Below are positions 17,420 through 25,666 of a stretch of 64,000 bases of DNA, piece by piece; position 1 is the first letter of the stretch; each line of letters opens with the position of its first letter. The stretch is taken from assembly GCF_024296925.1 (NCBI RefSeq), contig NZ_CP101125.1:1986501-2050500 (forward strand), given 5' to 3'. The position numbers and the translations under genes are program-made. The notes beneath the pieces are model-generated. The model made no database searches. It saw only the letters and a program-made list of their open reading frames with translations, and was not told where the DNA came from. The DNA comes from Pseudomonas nunensis (GTDB taxonomy: Bacteria; Pseudomonadota; Gammaproteobacteria; Pseudomonadales; Pseudomonadaceae).

Positions 17420-17611
17420 ATGAGCATTGAGATGCTGACCAAGATGCACATCAACGGTTACGACGTACTCAGCGTGAACCACGGCCCATGGCGGGTGTGC
17501 ACCAAAGGTGACCGCCTGGGTGCCTTTGGCAGCCGCGAAGAGGCACTCGCATTCGCCGCGTCTTTGCCGGCCTACAAGGTTCGGGCGAGTCGGCCGGCGC
17601 GTAGCCAGTAG
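17420..17611 (+). CDS. Small conserved-looking protein, function unknown
   Basis: 63 residues. AAAAGGAGGT lies just before the ATG at 17420, an excellent ribosome-binding site, and an intrinsic terminator follows 17 bases after the stop, so this is a real gene. The sequence has WRVCTKGDRLGAFGSREEAL near the middle, which loosely recalls DUF2188-like small proteins. It has no signal peptide or membrane segment. I cannot assign a function. Confidence 0.75.
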   Translation: MSIEMLTKMHINGYDVLSVNHGPWRVCTKGDRLGAFGSREEALAFAASLPAYKVRASRPARSQ

Positions 17612-17628
17612 TTAATGTCGTACGAGTA

Positions 17629-17656
17629 GCCCCGGCCTGTGCCGGGGCTTTTTTAT
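17629..17656 (+). terminator. Rho-independent terminator
   Basis: Stem AGCCCCGGC / GCCGGGGCT with a short loop and a T6 tail. Ends the 17420 gene. Confidence 0.92.
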
Positions 17657-17713
17657 AGGGAGCGACCGGTTACCGCCATCATTGCCCATGCCGCCGGAGG
17701 GCCGGGAGAGGCG

Positions 17714-17953
17714 TTATTGAGGTTTCGTTCGGCTGATGCGCCGCGCCTTGACCTCCTCGGCGTAGCGCTTCAGCCGTTCTTCGTCCCCCTGGAGCACTTC
17801 CCGCAGCCGTAGGGCTACTTGGGCATCCACTTCATTGCCGGCCTGGCGAAACTGCTCCGCCAGGCGCAAAAGTTCTACCGCCGACCACCGCAGATTCGAC
17901 TCCACGCCCTGGAGGTCGCGCCGAAGTTCCTGTTCGAGTTCGTTAAGCCACAT
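17714..17953 (-). CDS. Small helical protein, function unknown
   Basis: 79 residues from the ATG at 17953, which has AGGAG 8 bases upstream; a TTG 15 bases further out is less likely. The protein is charged and heptad-like (LNELEQELRRDLQGVES, RLAEQFRQAGNEVDAQVALR), so it is probably all alpha or coiled coil, with a basic tail. It is alone on its strand between two plus-strand genes. I do not recognise a family. Confidence 0.65.
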   Translation of the reverse strand: MWLNELEQELRRDLQGVESNLRWSAVELLRLAEQFRQAGNEVDAQVALRLREVLQGDEERLKRYAEEVKARRISRTKPQ

Positions 17954-18117
17954 GATGATCTCCTGCAAAATCCCCGCTACGAAAGATTAGCCCCGTTTGC
18001 CGCGCCGGGTGTTCCGTTCGTAAGGCCGCGTGGCGGTCTGTCGCTTTTACCAATCGTTCGCTGGATGTCTTTGCAACGACGCGTTACATTCGCCGTTTTT
18101 CAGGATAAGGAAGCATC

Positions 18118-18453
18118 ATGCGGATGTTGATAGCAGGGGTAGCGGTGGCTATGTTGGCGGGTTGCTCATTGCCAGCGTCCCTGGTTCCCGGCGAGCCCAA
18201 TGTCAGCAAATACAGCAGCAAGCCGCCCAAGGAATACGTCGCGTGCGTGCTGCCGTTGTGGCAACAGCAGATTCCCAAGACCACTCAGATTGGCATTTCC
18301 AACGGCTATCGCCTGACCGCGCCGAGCATCATCACGGCGGACGAGATCCTGGATATTGTGAAGTCGAAGGATGGCAGCCGGGTGTCGTTGTATCAGGGGC
18401 CGCCGTGGGCGAAATCGGCGGCGATGCGGCAGGCGGTGCGCGACTGCCTGTAA
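18118..18453 (+). CDS. Small putative lipoprotein, function unknown
   Basis: 111 residues. A short signal peptide ends in the lipobox LAGC (Cys16). The mature part has two further cysteines (about 43 and 110) that could form a disulfide, and the motif PPKEYVACVLPLWQQQ. AAGGAAG lies 8 bases upstream and a strong terminator follows. It is probably anchored to a membrane in the periplasm. Family not recognised. Confidence 0.75.
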   Translation: MRMLIAGVAVAMLAGCSLPASLVPGEPNVSKYSSKPPKEYVACVLPLWQQQIPKTTQIGISNGYRLTAPSIITADEILDIVKSKDGSRVSLYQGPPWAKSAAMRQAVRDCL

Positions 18454-18472
18454 GACTGGGTATTGAATATGC

Positions 18473-18513
18473 AAAAAGCCGAAGCCGGATGATTCCAGCT
18501 TCGGCTTTTTTTG
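18473..18513. terminator. Rho-independent terminator (could work in both directions)
   Basis: AAAAAGCCGAAGC / GCTTCGGCTTTTTTT. It follows the lipoprotein gene and also faces the 3' end of the Rrf2 gene. Confidence 0.9.
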
Positions 18514-18537
18514 TGGCGAGCGAGCTTGCTTGCCACA
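18512..18537 (+). repeat. Short REP-like hairpin
   Basis: TGTGGCGAGCGAGCTTGCTTGCCACA-type palindrome, a single small copy next to the terminator. Confidence 0.5.
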
Positions 18538-18542
18538 GTTAG

Positions 18543-19097
18543 TTAGTCAGTGATGTCGGTCAGCGTAATGCTCTGTTCGCTGCCGATGCCTTTCTTCTCC
18601 CGTCGATCCCCCAGCCATTCATCTACTTGCCCGGCAAACTCCGGCGGGGCCTTGCGCCCGACCTTCCGGGCCAGGTCCAGAATGGTGGTCTGGGCGAGGG
18701 CGTCTTCCATACGTTTCTGCGCGGTCATCATTGCCCCGTGCACTGCGCAGCCACCGTCCAGCGCCCAGGCCGGCGCCGAGCCTTCGAACAACGCGCAACG
18801 GCCACGAATCTCGCGGCAATCGAAGATCAGCTTCTGGCCGTCGATGGCGTTGACGATATCCAGCAGGGTGATTTCATCGGCAAACCTGGCCAGTTTGAAA
18901 CCACCGCGCACGCCTTCGGTGGCCACCACCAGTTTGGCCTTGGCCAGTTTGGTGAAGATCTTGGCCAGATAATCCAGCGGCACGCCTTGCAGCTCCGCGA
19001 GGTCGCGCACGCTCGCCTCGCGGGAGTCTCCGCCATTGCCCACCAAAAAAAGCAGGCAATGAATGCCGTACTCAACGCCTGCGCTGTAAAGAGACAT
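18543..19097 (-). CDS. Rrf2-family transcriptional regulator
   Basis: 184 residues. An Rrf2 winged helix covers residues 1-80 (SAGVEYGIHCLLFLVGN, GVPLDYLAKIFTKLAKAKLV, EGVRGGFKLAR). Three cysteines in FDCREIRGRCALF and GGCAVHG lie where NsrR and IscR carry an iron-sulfur or redox-sensing site. The C-terminal tail is longer than usual. Divergent from the flavoprotein at 19383, so it probably controls that gene in response to NO, oxidants or Fe-S status. Which signal is not visible. Confidence 0.88.
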   Translation of the reverse strand: MSLYSAGVEYGIHCLLFLVGNGGDSREASVRDLAELQGVPLDYLAKIFTKLAKAKLVVATEGVRGGFKLARFADEITLLDIVNAIDGQKLIFDCREIRGRCALFEGSAPAWALDGGCAVHGAMMTAQKRMEDALAQTTILDLARKVGRKAPPEFAGQVDEWLGDRREKKGIGSEQSITLTDITD

Positions 19098-19382
19098 AGT
19101 GATCTCCGACTAATGTAGTCGCAAATATTAGCAGCGGAACGGGAGGGCGGCAACGCGCTTCATCGGCTGCGGTTGCTGGGAGCTTCATGTTTTGAAGATG
19201 AGCCGGGCCAGTGATGGCCGGTTTAGAAGGGTTGAACAAACAGATCTGAAAAACCGATTGGAATGATCAGTAATGTTGACTTGTTTGATTTAAAGGCGAC
19301 CAATAGAGTCGTAGTTGTTCGGTCAGCAGCGGTCGTTGACCCTAAACAAATTCATTACCTGGTTTTCCACTCGGAGTTAAAA

Positions 19383-20585
19383 ATGAAACAACAGATTCTG
19401 GTCATTGGTGCAGGTTTCGGTGGCATGTGGACGGCTTTGAGCGCTACGCGTCTGTTCGATATTCACAATCACGACGCCGTTGAAGTGACCGTTCTGGCCC
19501 CGCAGGCCGAGCTGCGCGTGCGTCCGCGCTTCTACGAACCGAACGCCCATCAACTGGCGGCGCCGATTGGCGAGCTGTTCGACGCGGTCGGCGTGAAGTT
19601 CCTCCAGGGCGCCGCTGAAACCATCGACGTCGAGCAAAAACAGGTTGGCTATATTGATGCTTCGGGTGCCAAACAGGTGTGCAGCTACGACAAACTCGTT
19701 CTGGCCACTGGCAGCCGCCTGGCGTCATCCAACACCCCGGGCGTAATCGAACATGCCTTCGACGTTGATCAGATCGAACAAGCCGTGCGCCTGGAAAACC
19801 ACCTGAAATCCCTCGCCAACCTGCCAGAAAGCAACGCTCGCAACACCGTTGTCGTGGCTGGTGGTGGTTTCACCGGGATTGAAACTGCGACTGAAATGCC
19901 CGCCCGCCTGCGAGCGATCCTGGGTGATCGCGCCGACATCAATGTGATCATCGTTGATCGCGGCGAAAAAGTCGGTGCGTCCATGGGTGCTGAAATCAGC
20001 CAGTCGATCGCCGAGGCCAGTACCGAACTGGGTGTGAGGTGGCAGCTGAAATCGACGGTGGTGTCGGTTGATGAAAACGGTGTGACTTTGGCCGACGGCC
20101 AGCGCATCGAAGCCAACACCGTGATCTGGACCACCGGTGTGCGCGCCAGCTCGCTGACCGAACAGATCCCGGGCGAACGCGATAACCTTGGCCGTCTGCA
20201 CGTGGACGCGCACCTGAAAGTCATTGGCCAGGACGATATCTTCGCCACCGGAGACGTGGCTTATGCAGCCTCCGACGACATCGGCAACCACGCGCTGATG
20301 ACCTGCCAACACGCCATCGTCCTCGGTCGTCATGCCGGCAACAACGTGGCCGCGCAGATTCTCGGCGTAGACCCGACGCCGTACAGCCAGCCCAAGTACG
20401 TGACGTGCCTGGACCTGGGCGCTTGGGGCGCGGTGTACACCGAGGGTTGGGATCGCCAGGTGAAACTGGTGAAGCAGGAAGGCAAAGAGCTGAAAACCCA
20501 GATCAATACCGTGTGGATTTACCCGCCAGCGGCCAATCGTGAAACGGCGTGGGCGGCGGCAGATCCGCTGATTCCGATCGCTTGA
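19383..20585 (+). CDS. NDH-2-like NAD(P)H:FAD oxidoreductase
   Basis: 400 residues. The N-terminal FAD-binding VIGAGFGGMWTALSA, the second dinucleotide fold VVVAGGGFTGIETATEM near residue 155, and FATGDVAYA near 290 are those of type II NADH dehydrogenase-like enzymes. It would pass electrons from NAD(P)H to a quinone or other acceptor at the membrane face. The ATG at 19383 has CGGAG upstream; the frame is open 120 bases earlier without a ribosome site. Divergent from the Rrf2 gene, which suggests redox control. Confidence 0.85.
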   Translation: MKQQILVIGAGFGGMWTALSATRLFDIHNHDAVEVTVLAPQAELRVRPRFYEPNAHQLAAPIGELFDAVGVKFLQGAAETIDVEQKQVGYIDASGAKQVCSYDKLVLATGSRLASSNTPGVIEHAFDVDQIEQAVRLENHLKSLANLPESNARNTVVVAGGGFTGIETATEMPARLRAILGDRADINVIIVDRGEKVGASMGAEISQSIAEASTELGVRWQLKSTVVSVDENGVTLADGQRIEANTVIWTTGVRASSLTEQIPGERDNLGRLHVDAHLKVIGQDDIFATGDVAYAASDDIGNHALMTCQHAIVLGRHAGNNVAAQILGVDPTPYSQPKYVTCLDLGAWGAVYTEGWDRQVKLVKQEGKELKTQINTVWIYPPAANRETAWAAADPLIPIA

Positions 20586-20645
20586 TGAGCGCAAGTCCGC
20601 ACAAATAGTGTTGATATATAAGGGCTTACGATTTTAATTAACCGA

Positions 20646-20767
20646 ACGGTGTGCAGAAAAATATTGTTTCAAAGTGTTTTAGTAGGTTAATATTGCCCTG
20701 CGTTCACCACCACGGTTTATGCATTTTTAAGTCCCAGGCGTCCATCAGCTGCCTGGGATTTTTTTTT
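20646..20767 (+). ncRNA. Candidate small RNA of about 120 nt
   Basis: A plausible sigma70 promoter, TTGATA (20611-20616) and TTTAAT (20633-20638) 16 bases apart, is followed about 125 bases later by a strong terminator. No ribosome site or useful ORF lies between. It could also be just the trailer of the 19383 gene. Confidence 0.35.
20732..20767 (+). terminator. Rho-independent terminator
   Basis: TCCCAGGC / GCCTGGGA stem, 11-base loop, T8 tail, 147 bases after the 19383 gene. Confidence 0.92.
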
Positions 20768-20801
20768 GCCTGCGATTTGTGTCCTTCAAAAGAAGTGGCG
20801 A

Positions 20802-23276
20802 TCAAAACGCATATTGCAACCGGGTGTAGTAGTAGCCGCCGGTAAAGCCGAACGGCGAATAGCTGCCCCAGTTGTCGCCGAACGATGAGTTGGATACGCC
20901 GATGTGGTCCGGGTATTTGTCGAACAGGTTCTGCGCGCCCACGGCCACGGTCAGCTGTTTGCTCAGGGCATAGGCGACGTCGAGGTCGGTGATCCATTTG
21001 GCTGAGTACTCGCGGTCCAGGCTTGGATCGCTCGAACTGTTGACCTCGGTGTAGGTGCCATAGCGGGTCAGGCGCAGGTTGACGTCGAAGTCGCTGATGC
21101 CCCAATCGGCGGCGAAAATCATCTTGCTGCTCGGCGAGGTCTTGGTGATCAGCGCCCGGGATTGGCGACCCATCAGTTGAAAATTCCCCAGCGCAGTCAG
21201 CTGCTCCGGGGTGTCGTTCACGCTGAGGATCTGCGTGTGGTTGTAGTTCAGCGCCGCCGTCCATTTCACCGTGCCGTAGCGATTCAGGTTCTGCCGATAA
21301 TTACCCACCACATCGACCCCGGAGGTGCGGGTGTTGGCGCCGTTGGTAAAGTACTGCGCACCCGCCGTGGCCGGTACGCCGATGCCGTCGAGCAGGGCGG
21401 CGACGCCGGGACCCTGGAAGCGTTCGCTGAGGACCAGGCGATCACGCAGGTTGATCACGTAGCCATCGACAGTCAGGCTCAGGTCTTCGCTTGGCGTCAG
21501 GGCAAAACCGAGGCTGAAGTTGGTCGAGCGTTCGGGTTTCAATGCTTCGGCGCCCAAGGCCTGAGCACCCGCAGAGTCCACCGGCAAAATCACGTAGTTA
21601 TAGGACTGGTAGACGCCATTGATGGTGTCGAACCCGGTCGAGCGTGCGGTGAAAATCTGGTTCGCCAGGGACGGCGCACGAAAGCCGTTGCTGACGCTGC
21701 CGCGCACCGAGAACACCGGGTTGAACTCGTAGCGGGTGCTGAGCTTGCCGCTGCGGGTGCCGCCGACGCCTTCGTTGTAATGCTCGTAACGCCCGGCGAC
21801 GCCGACGTACCACTGTTCCACCGGATAGAAGCCGAGATCGATGTAGCTGGCGACGCTGTTGCGGCTGACTTTCTGCGCATCTTCCGGGGTGATGCCATTG
21901 GTAACCTGCGCCCCCGGATCGGGACGTTGCCCGGCCCGTGGATGGCCGGCCGGGAACACGTAGCCGCCATCGATATACGAAGCTTCGGAGCCGGCGCGGG
22001 TTTCGTAGCTTTCGCGCCGATGCTCGAAACCGAAGGCCACGTCCATGGGTTTGGCCAGGCCGATTTCGTAGCTGTTTTTCAGGTCGAGGTTGCTGGTCAG
22101 TTGATCGGCGATGTAGATGCCGGAAGTGAACTTGTTCGGGGTGTTCTCGCCGAGGGACGGGTTCTGATTGTTGTAAGTTCGTTGCTTGGCGTAGTTGCGC
22201 CCGTAGGTGCTGCTCAGGTCCCAGGCCCAGCCGCCGAAGTTGTCGCCCTTGGCGCCGAACGCGGACTGGAAGTCGGTTTCGTTGACCAACCAATAAGGGC
22301 TGTAGCCATCGGGATAACCATTGGGGCCGGTGGTGATGGTGTTGCGCCCGCTGGGCAGGCGGAAGTTCTGGCCGTCGTTGTTCTCGCGGGTGGCCACAGT
22401 CGAAAACGAATACAGGGTCAGCGCATCGCTCAGCGGCAAGTCGAGGTTGTAGCCGGCATCGGCCAACTGACTGCGCGGCAAGCCGTAGCCCTTGTAGGTG
22501 TGATGGCTGGCGTCGGCTTCGCGCGGGTCGGGCGAGCCGTCCGCCTGCGGGTAGTAATGGGCGCTGTAGCCGTTGCTGCCGGCCTTGTTGTCGCGCTCCT
22601 GATAGCGGGTGTCGAGGGACACGTTGAGCACTCCTGCCTCACCGACCTGGAAACCATAATTCAGCGCTTCCTGGCCGGTGCCGCGCTTGCCGTCGTAACC
22701 CTGGCCGAGGGTGGTGTCGGAGCTGCCGCCGGTGGTCTGCTTGAGGATGATGTTGATCACCCCGGAGATCGCATCCGAACCGTATTGTGCCGCCGCGCCG
22801 TCGCGCAGCACCTCGATATGGTCGATGGACGCCACCGGGATCAAGTCCAGATCGCTCGGCGCCGCGCCGCTGTTGATCCCGTTGATATTCAGCGTGGCGC
22901 TGGTGTGCCGACGCTTGCCGTTGACCAGCACCAATACATGGGAGGCGGTCAGTCCGCGCAGGGTCGCCGAGCGCACCACGCCGCTGGCGTCCCAACCGGC
23001 GCGGTCCGGTAGGTTGAACGAGGGAATGAATTTGCTCAGCGCCTCGAGCAGGCTCGGTTTGCCGACGGAACGCAGTTGTTCGCCGGTGACCACATCGATC
23101 GGTGTCGGGCTGGTGGTAACGGTGCGTTGCTCGGCGCCACGGTTACCGGTCACGACGACGGTGTCGAGGGTCGGCGCTCCGGTTTCAGCGGCTTCGAGGC
23201 TGAACGAGGTCAGGCTGCAAGCAAAGGACAGCGGCAATAATAAGGGGCGATAAGCAGGTACTGGGCAGTTGCGCAT
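20802..23276 (-). CDS. TonB-dependent outer-membrane receptor (receptor 1)
   Basis: 824 residues. A signal peptide is followed by a TonB-box-like TLDTVVVTGNRG, a plug domain (VLVLVNGKRRHTSATLN, IEVLRDGAAAQYGSDAISGV) and a 22-strand barrel ending in aromatic YYYTRLQYAF. It imports a scarce solute across the outer membrane with TonB energy. It closely resembles receptors 3 (35025) and 4 (56596) in length and plug motifs. Last gene after the amine oxidase and the secreted RidA protein; it starts 36 bases after the latter. The ligand is unknown, and organosulfur is suggested by context only. Confidence 0.9.
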   Translation of the reverse strand: MRNCPVPAYRPLLLPLSFACSLTSFSLEAAETGAPTLDTVVVTGNRGAEQRTVTTSPTPIDVVTGEQLRSVGKPSLLEALSKFIPSFNLPDRAGWDASGVVRSATLRGLTASHVLVLVNGKRRHTSATLNINGINSGAAPSDLDLIPVASIDHIEVLRDGAAAQYGSDAISGVINIILKQTTGGSSDTTLGQGYDGKRGTGQEALNYGFQVGEAGVLNVSLDTRYQERDNKAGSNGYSAHYYPQADGSPDPREADASHHTYKGYGLPRSQLADAGYNLDLPLSDALTLYSFSTVATRENNDGQNFRLPSGRNTITTGPNGYPDGYSPYWLVNETDFQSAFGAKGDNFGGWAWDLSSTYGRNYAKQRTYNNQNPSLGENTPNKFTSGIYIADQLTSNLDLKNSYEIGLAKPMDVAFGFEHRRESYETRAGSEASYIDGGYVFPAGHPRAGQRPDPGAQVTNGITPEDAQKVSRNSVASYIDLGFYPVEQWYVGVAGRYEHYNEGVGGTRSGKLSTRYEFNPVFSVRGSVSNGFRAPSLANQIFTARSTGFDTINGVYQSYNYVILPVDSAGAQALGAEALKPERSTNFSLGFALTPSEDLSLTVDGYVINLRDRLVLSERFQGPGVAALLDGIGVPATAGAQYFTNGANTRTSGVDVVGNYRQNLNRYGTVKWTAALNYNHTQILSVNDTPEQLTALGNFQLMGRQSRALITKTSPSSKMIFAADWGISDFDVNLRLTRYGTYTEVNSSSDPSLDREYSAKWITDLDVAYALSKQLTVAVGAQNLFDKYPDHIGVSNSSFGDNWGSYSPFGFTGGYYYTRLQYAF

Positions 23277-23312
23277 AAAGGTGAAGCTCCTGGATTTCGG
23301 GTGTTGTCCGTG

Positions 23313-23810
23313 TCATTTCTTGCGTGCGGCGACGGCTTCGATTTCCACCAGGCCACCGGGCAGCGGCAGCGCTACGACTTGAATCGCCGTGCGGGCCGGT
23401 TTGTTCGGTTGCGCAGTGCTGCCGAAGAACGGCGTATAGCCTTCCTGCAAACCGGCGAAATCGAGCTTGTTGCCCTTGGCCGGATCACCCACCAGGAACA
23501 CCCGCAGTTGCACCACATCGCCAAGGTCCAGGCCCTGGCTTTGCAGTACGCCTTTGAGTTTGTTGAGGATCGAAGTGGTCTGGGTCGCCGTATCGCCATA
23601 AGCGGCGAAGGAGTCTTTAGGTGCTTTCGGGTCATGCAGATCGGCGAGTAAACCGCTGACGAACAGCAATTCGGTTTGCGCCGGCACCGACACTGCCAGC
23701 GAGATCGGGAAGTTAGAGTTGGGCAGGGCGATGCGTTTGATTTCATCGGCCTGGCTGGTGAGGGCGGTGGCGGTCATGAGCAATCCTGTGAGCAAAGTAA
23801 TGGCTTTCAT
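23313..23810 (-). CDS. RidA/YjgF-family protein with a signal peptide (periplasmic)
   Basis: 165 residues. The first 21 (KAITLLTGLLMTATALTSQA-DE) form a clear Sec signal, unusual for this normally cytosolic imine/enamine deaminase family. The RidA domain follows, with ELLFVSGLLAD, QTTSILNKLKGVLQSQGLDL, VVQLRVFLVGD and PARTAIQVVALPLPGGLVEIE. It could hydrolyse reactive imines made by the exported amine oxidase encoded just upstream. AAGGAAT precedes the ATG. A REP lies between it and the oxidase gene. Confidence 0.85.
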   Translation of the reverse strand: MKAITLLTGLLMTATALTSQADEIKRIALPNSNFPISLAVSVPAQTELLFVSGLLADLHDPKAPKDSFAAYGDTATQTTSILNKLKGVLQSQGLDLGDVVQLRVFLVGDPAKGNKLDFAGLQEGYTPFFGSTAQPNKPARTAIQVVALPLPGGLVEIEAVAARKK

Positions 23811-23838
23811 GGGTTATTCCTTTAAATGAGTCGATGAC

Positions 23839-23931
23839 CTGTGGGAGCGGGCTTGCTCGCGAAAGCGGTGTGTCAGGCAACATTGATGGCGGCTGATACA
23901 CCGCTTTCGCGAGCAAGCCCGCTCCCACAGG
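23839..23931 (-). repeat. REP palindrome, family A
   Basis: GTGGGAGCGGGCTTGCTCGC ... GCGAGCAAGCCCGCTCCCAC between the amine oxidase and RidA genes. Confidence 0.92.
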
Positions 23932-23953
23932 GTTTGTGCTTGACTGACTGGCT

Positions 23954-25528
23954 TCAGGCAGCAACGCCCGATTGAGTGCGCTCCGCATGTCGTCCAATCA
24001 GCCCGACGATGCGTCGCGCCGAGTCGGCGGCGCTGTTCTGCCAGATGCCGACGCCGCCGTGGGCGAGGGCGTCGCTGGCCAGGTAGGTGCGGCCTTGCGG
24101 TTCGTTGAGAATCTGATAGGCGCTCTCGCCAACCTCGTCGTTGACGATCCACGGGCCTTTGCTGAACGGCACCTTGGCCCAGTTGATCGCCACCGGTTTT
24201 TGCAGTTGCGCGCTGTACCCGGGGTGCAGCAGTTCGACGGCCTGCCGGGACGAGGCAAACTGTTCGGCGAGGGATTTTTTGCTGAAGGCCTGGGCTGATT
24301 CGCTGGTGTTGTAGGCCGCGACCAGAATGCCTTGGGCGCTGTTCAGGCGATCGCTCGGATACCACAGGCCTTTGACTTCGTGATCCAGGTACGAGAGGCC
24401 GCCGTAGATGTTGAAGTCGGTTTCCCAGAAACGCGGCGACTGCCAGGCGACTTTGTTGGCCTGATCGCTTTGCGCGCTGAGAATCGCTTGCTTGAACGGC
24501 GGGCTGAAGTTGCTCGGCAGTTTCGCCAGCAGCGGCAGCGGCACCGTGACCACGGCGTAATCGGCGCTCAGGGTTTGTGTCTTGCCAGTCTTGCGATCCC
24601 GATAAGTGATGCGGCTGCCGCTCTCGGAAGTCTGGATATCGCTGACCTCGGCGTTGAAACGCACCGCGTCCTTGAGCTTGTCGTAGAACGCATAGGGAAT
24701 TCGGTCCATGCCGCCAACCGGTTGGAACATGGTCGAGGAAAACTCCGGGATTTCATCGAACACCAATGCGCCCCAGAGCTTGGGATTGAGCAAGGTTTGC
24801 AGCTCCAGCGGTGCGCGGGTCACGCCGGTTTGATCGCCTGCGCCGGGTACGCGGGTGTAGCCGGAGCGCACCGAACCCTTGTATTGGAAATCGGCGTTGA
24901 GGTCGCCGTAGACCTTGAGGAAATTCAACAGTGCCTTGCGGTCGTCGACGCTCAAGTCCTGGTCGAGAGCTTTGCGGCTGACGGTCCTTGCCAGCAACTC
25001 TGATAACTGACCGCGTGTGTCGTTGACCGCTTGGCGCAACTGGAACGCCGGTTTGCTCGGGTCCGGCAGGGCCAGCGCGTTGCGGCTGCTGTTGACCAGC
25101 ACTTGCAGCTCGACACCCAGCTCACGGCAGTAGCCGAGAATGGTCTGGTGGTGGCTGGGAATCCGTGCCGGGCCGGCGTTGAAAAACTGCCCATCATCGA
25201 AGTCGACGGTCTGGCTGACGCCGTCGTCGAAATCGACTTTCGTGCCACGCCGCAAAGTCCAGTTGCGTCCGCCAACCCGCTCGCGGGCTTCGAGAATCGT
25301 CACGTTGAAACCGGCCTTGCGCAGCTCATAGGCACTGACCAGTCCGGAGATGCCGGCACCGACGATCACCACGTTTTTACCTTTGCCACTGCTGCCCAGT
25401 TGCAACGGTTTGAAGCTCGCCGCCACGGCCTGAGGCGTGAGCCCCAGCGCGCCGAGAGCGCCGACAGCGGCACCATAACCGCCGACGGCGGCAATGCGGG
25501 TAATCAGTTCTCTGCGGGTAAAAGCCAT
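23954..25528 (-). CDS. Tat-exported flavin amine/L-amino-acid oxidase
   Basis: 524 residues from the ATG at 25528, with AAGGAG upstream; an in-frame extension starts inside the REP and is rejected. The leader has a twin-arginine motif (FTRRELITRIAAVGG) and ends AVAA. FAD-binding VVIVGAGISGLVSAYELRKA and EARERVGGR follow, with a C-terminal YLASDALAHGGVGIWQNSA segment that closes the flavin site. It oxidises an amine or amino acid to an imine with peroxide release, in the periplasm after folded export. Flanked by two TonB receptors and RidA. The substrate is unknown; a sulfur amino acid is possible but unproven. Confidence 0.87.
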   Translation of the reverse strand: MAFTRRELITRIAAVGGYGAAVGALGALGLTPQAVAASFKPLQLGSSGKGKNVVIVGAGISGLVSAYELRKAGFNVTILEARERVGGRNWTLRRGTKVDFDDGVSQTVDFDDGQFFNAGPARIPSHHQTILGYCRELGVELQVLVNSSRNALALPDPSKPAFQLRQAVNDTRGQLSELLARTVSRKALDQDLSVDDRKALLNFLKVYGDLNADFQYKGSVRSGYTRVPGAGDQTGVTRAPLELQTLLNPKLWGALVFDEIPEFSSTMFQPVGGMDRIPYAFYDKLKDAVRFNAEVSDIQTSESGSRITYRDRKTGKTQTLSADYAVVTVPLPLLAKLPSNFSPPFKQAILSAQSDQANKVAWQSPRFWETDFNIYGGLSYLDHEVKGLWYPSDRLNSAQGILVAAYNTSESAQAFSKKSLAEQFASSRQAVELLHPGYSAQLQKPVAINWAKVPFSKGPWIVNDEVGESAYQILNEPQGRTYLASDALAHGGVGIWQNSAADSARRIVGLIGRHAERTQSGVAA

Positions 25529-25565
25529 TGTGTTGCTCCTTGGCATGAAGAGGTGTGGATCCTGC

Positions 25566-25649
25566 GTAGGAGCTGCCGCAGGCTGCGATCTTTTGATCTT
25601 GATCGTTAAAAGCAAGATCAAAAGATCGCAGCCTGCGGCAGCTCCTACG
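25566..25649 (-). repeat. REP palindrome, family B
   Basis: GTAGGAGCTGCCGCAGGCTG ... CAGCCTGCGGCAGCTCCTAC, the same family as those around the RAYT gene. Confidence 0.92.
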
Positions 25650-25666
25650 GGGTGTTTGTGTGAGGT

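Noticed and set aside
21162..23012. 616-codon plus-strand frame opposite TonB receptor 1
   Set aside because: Shadow of the receptor gene; Gly/Val/Arg-rich with no motif.
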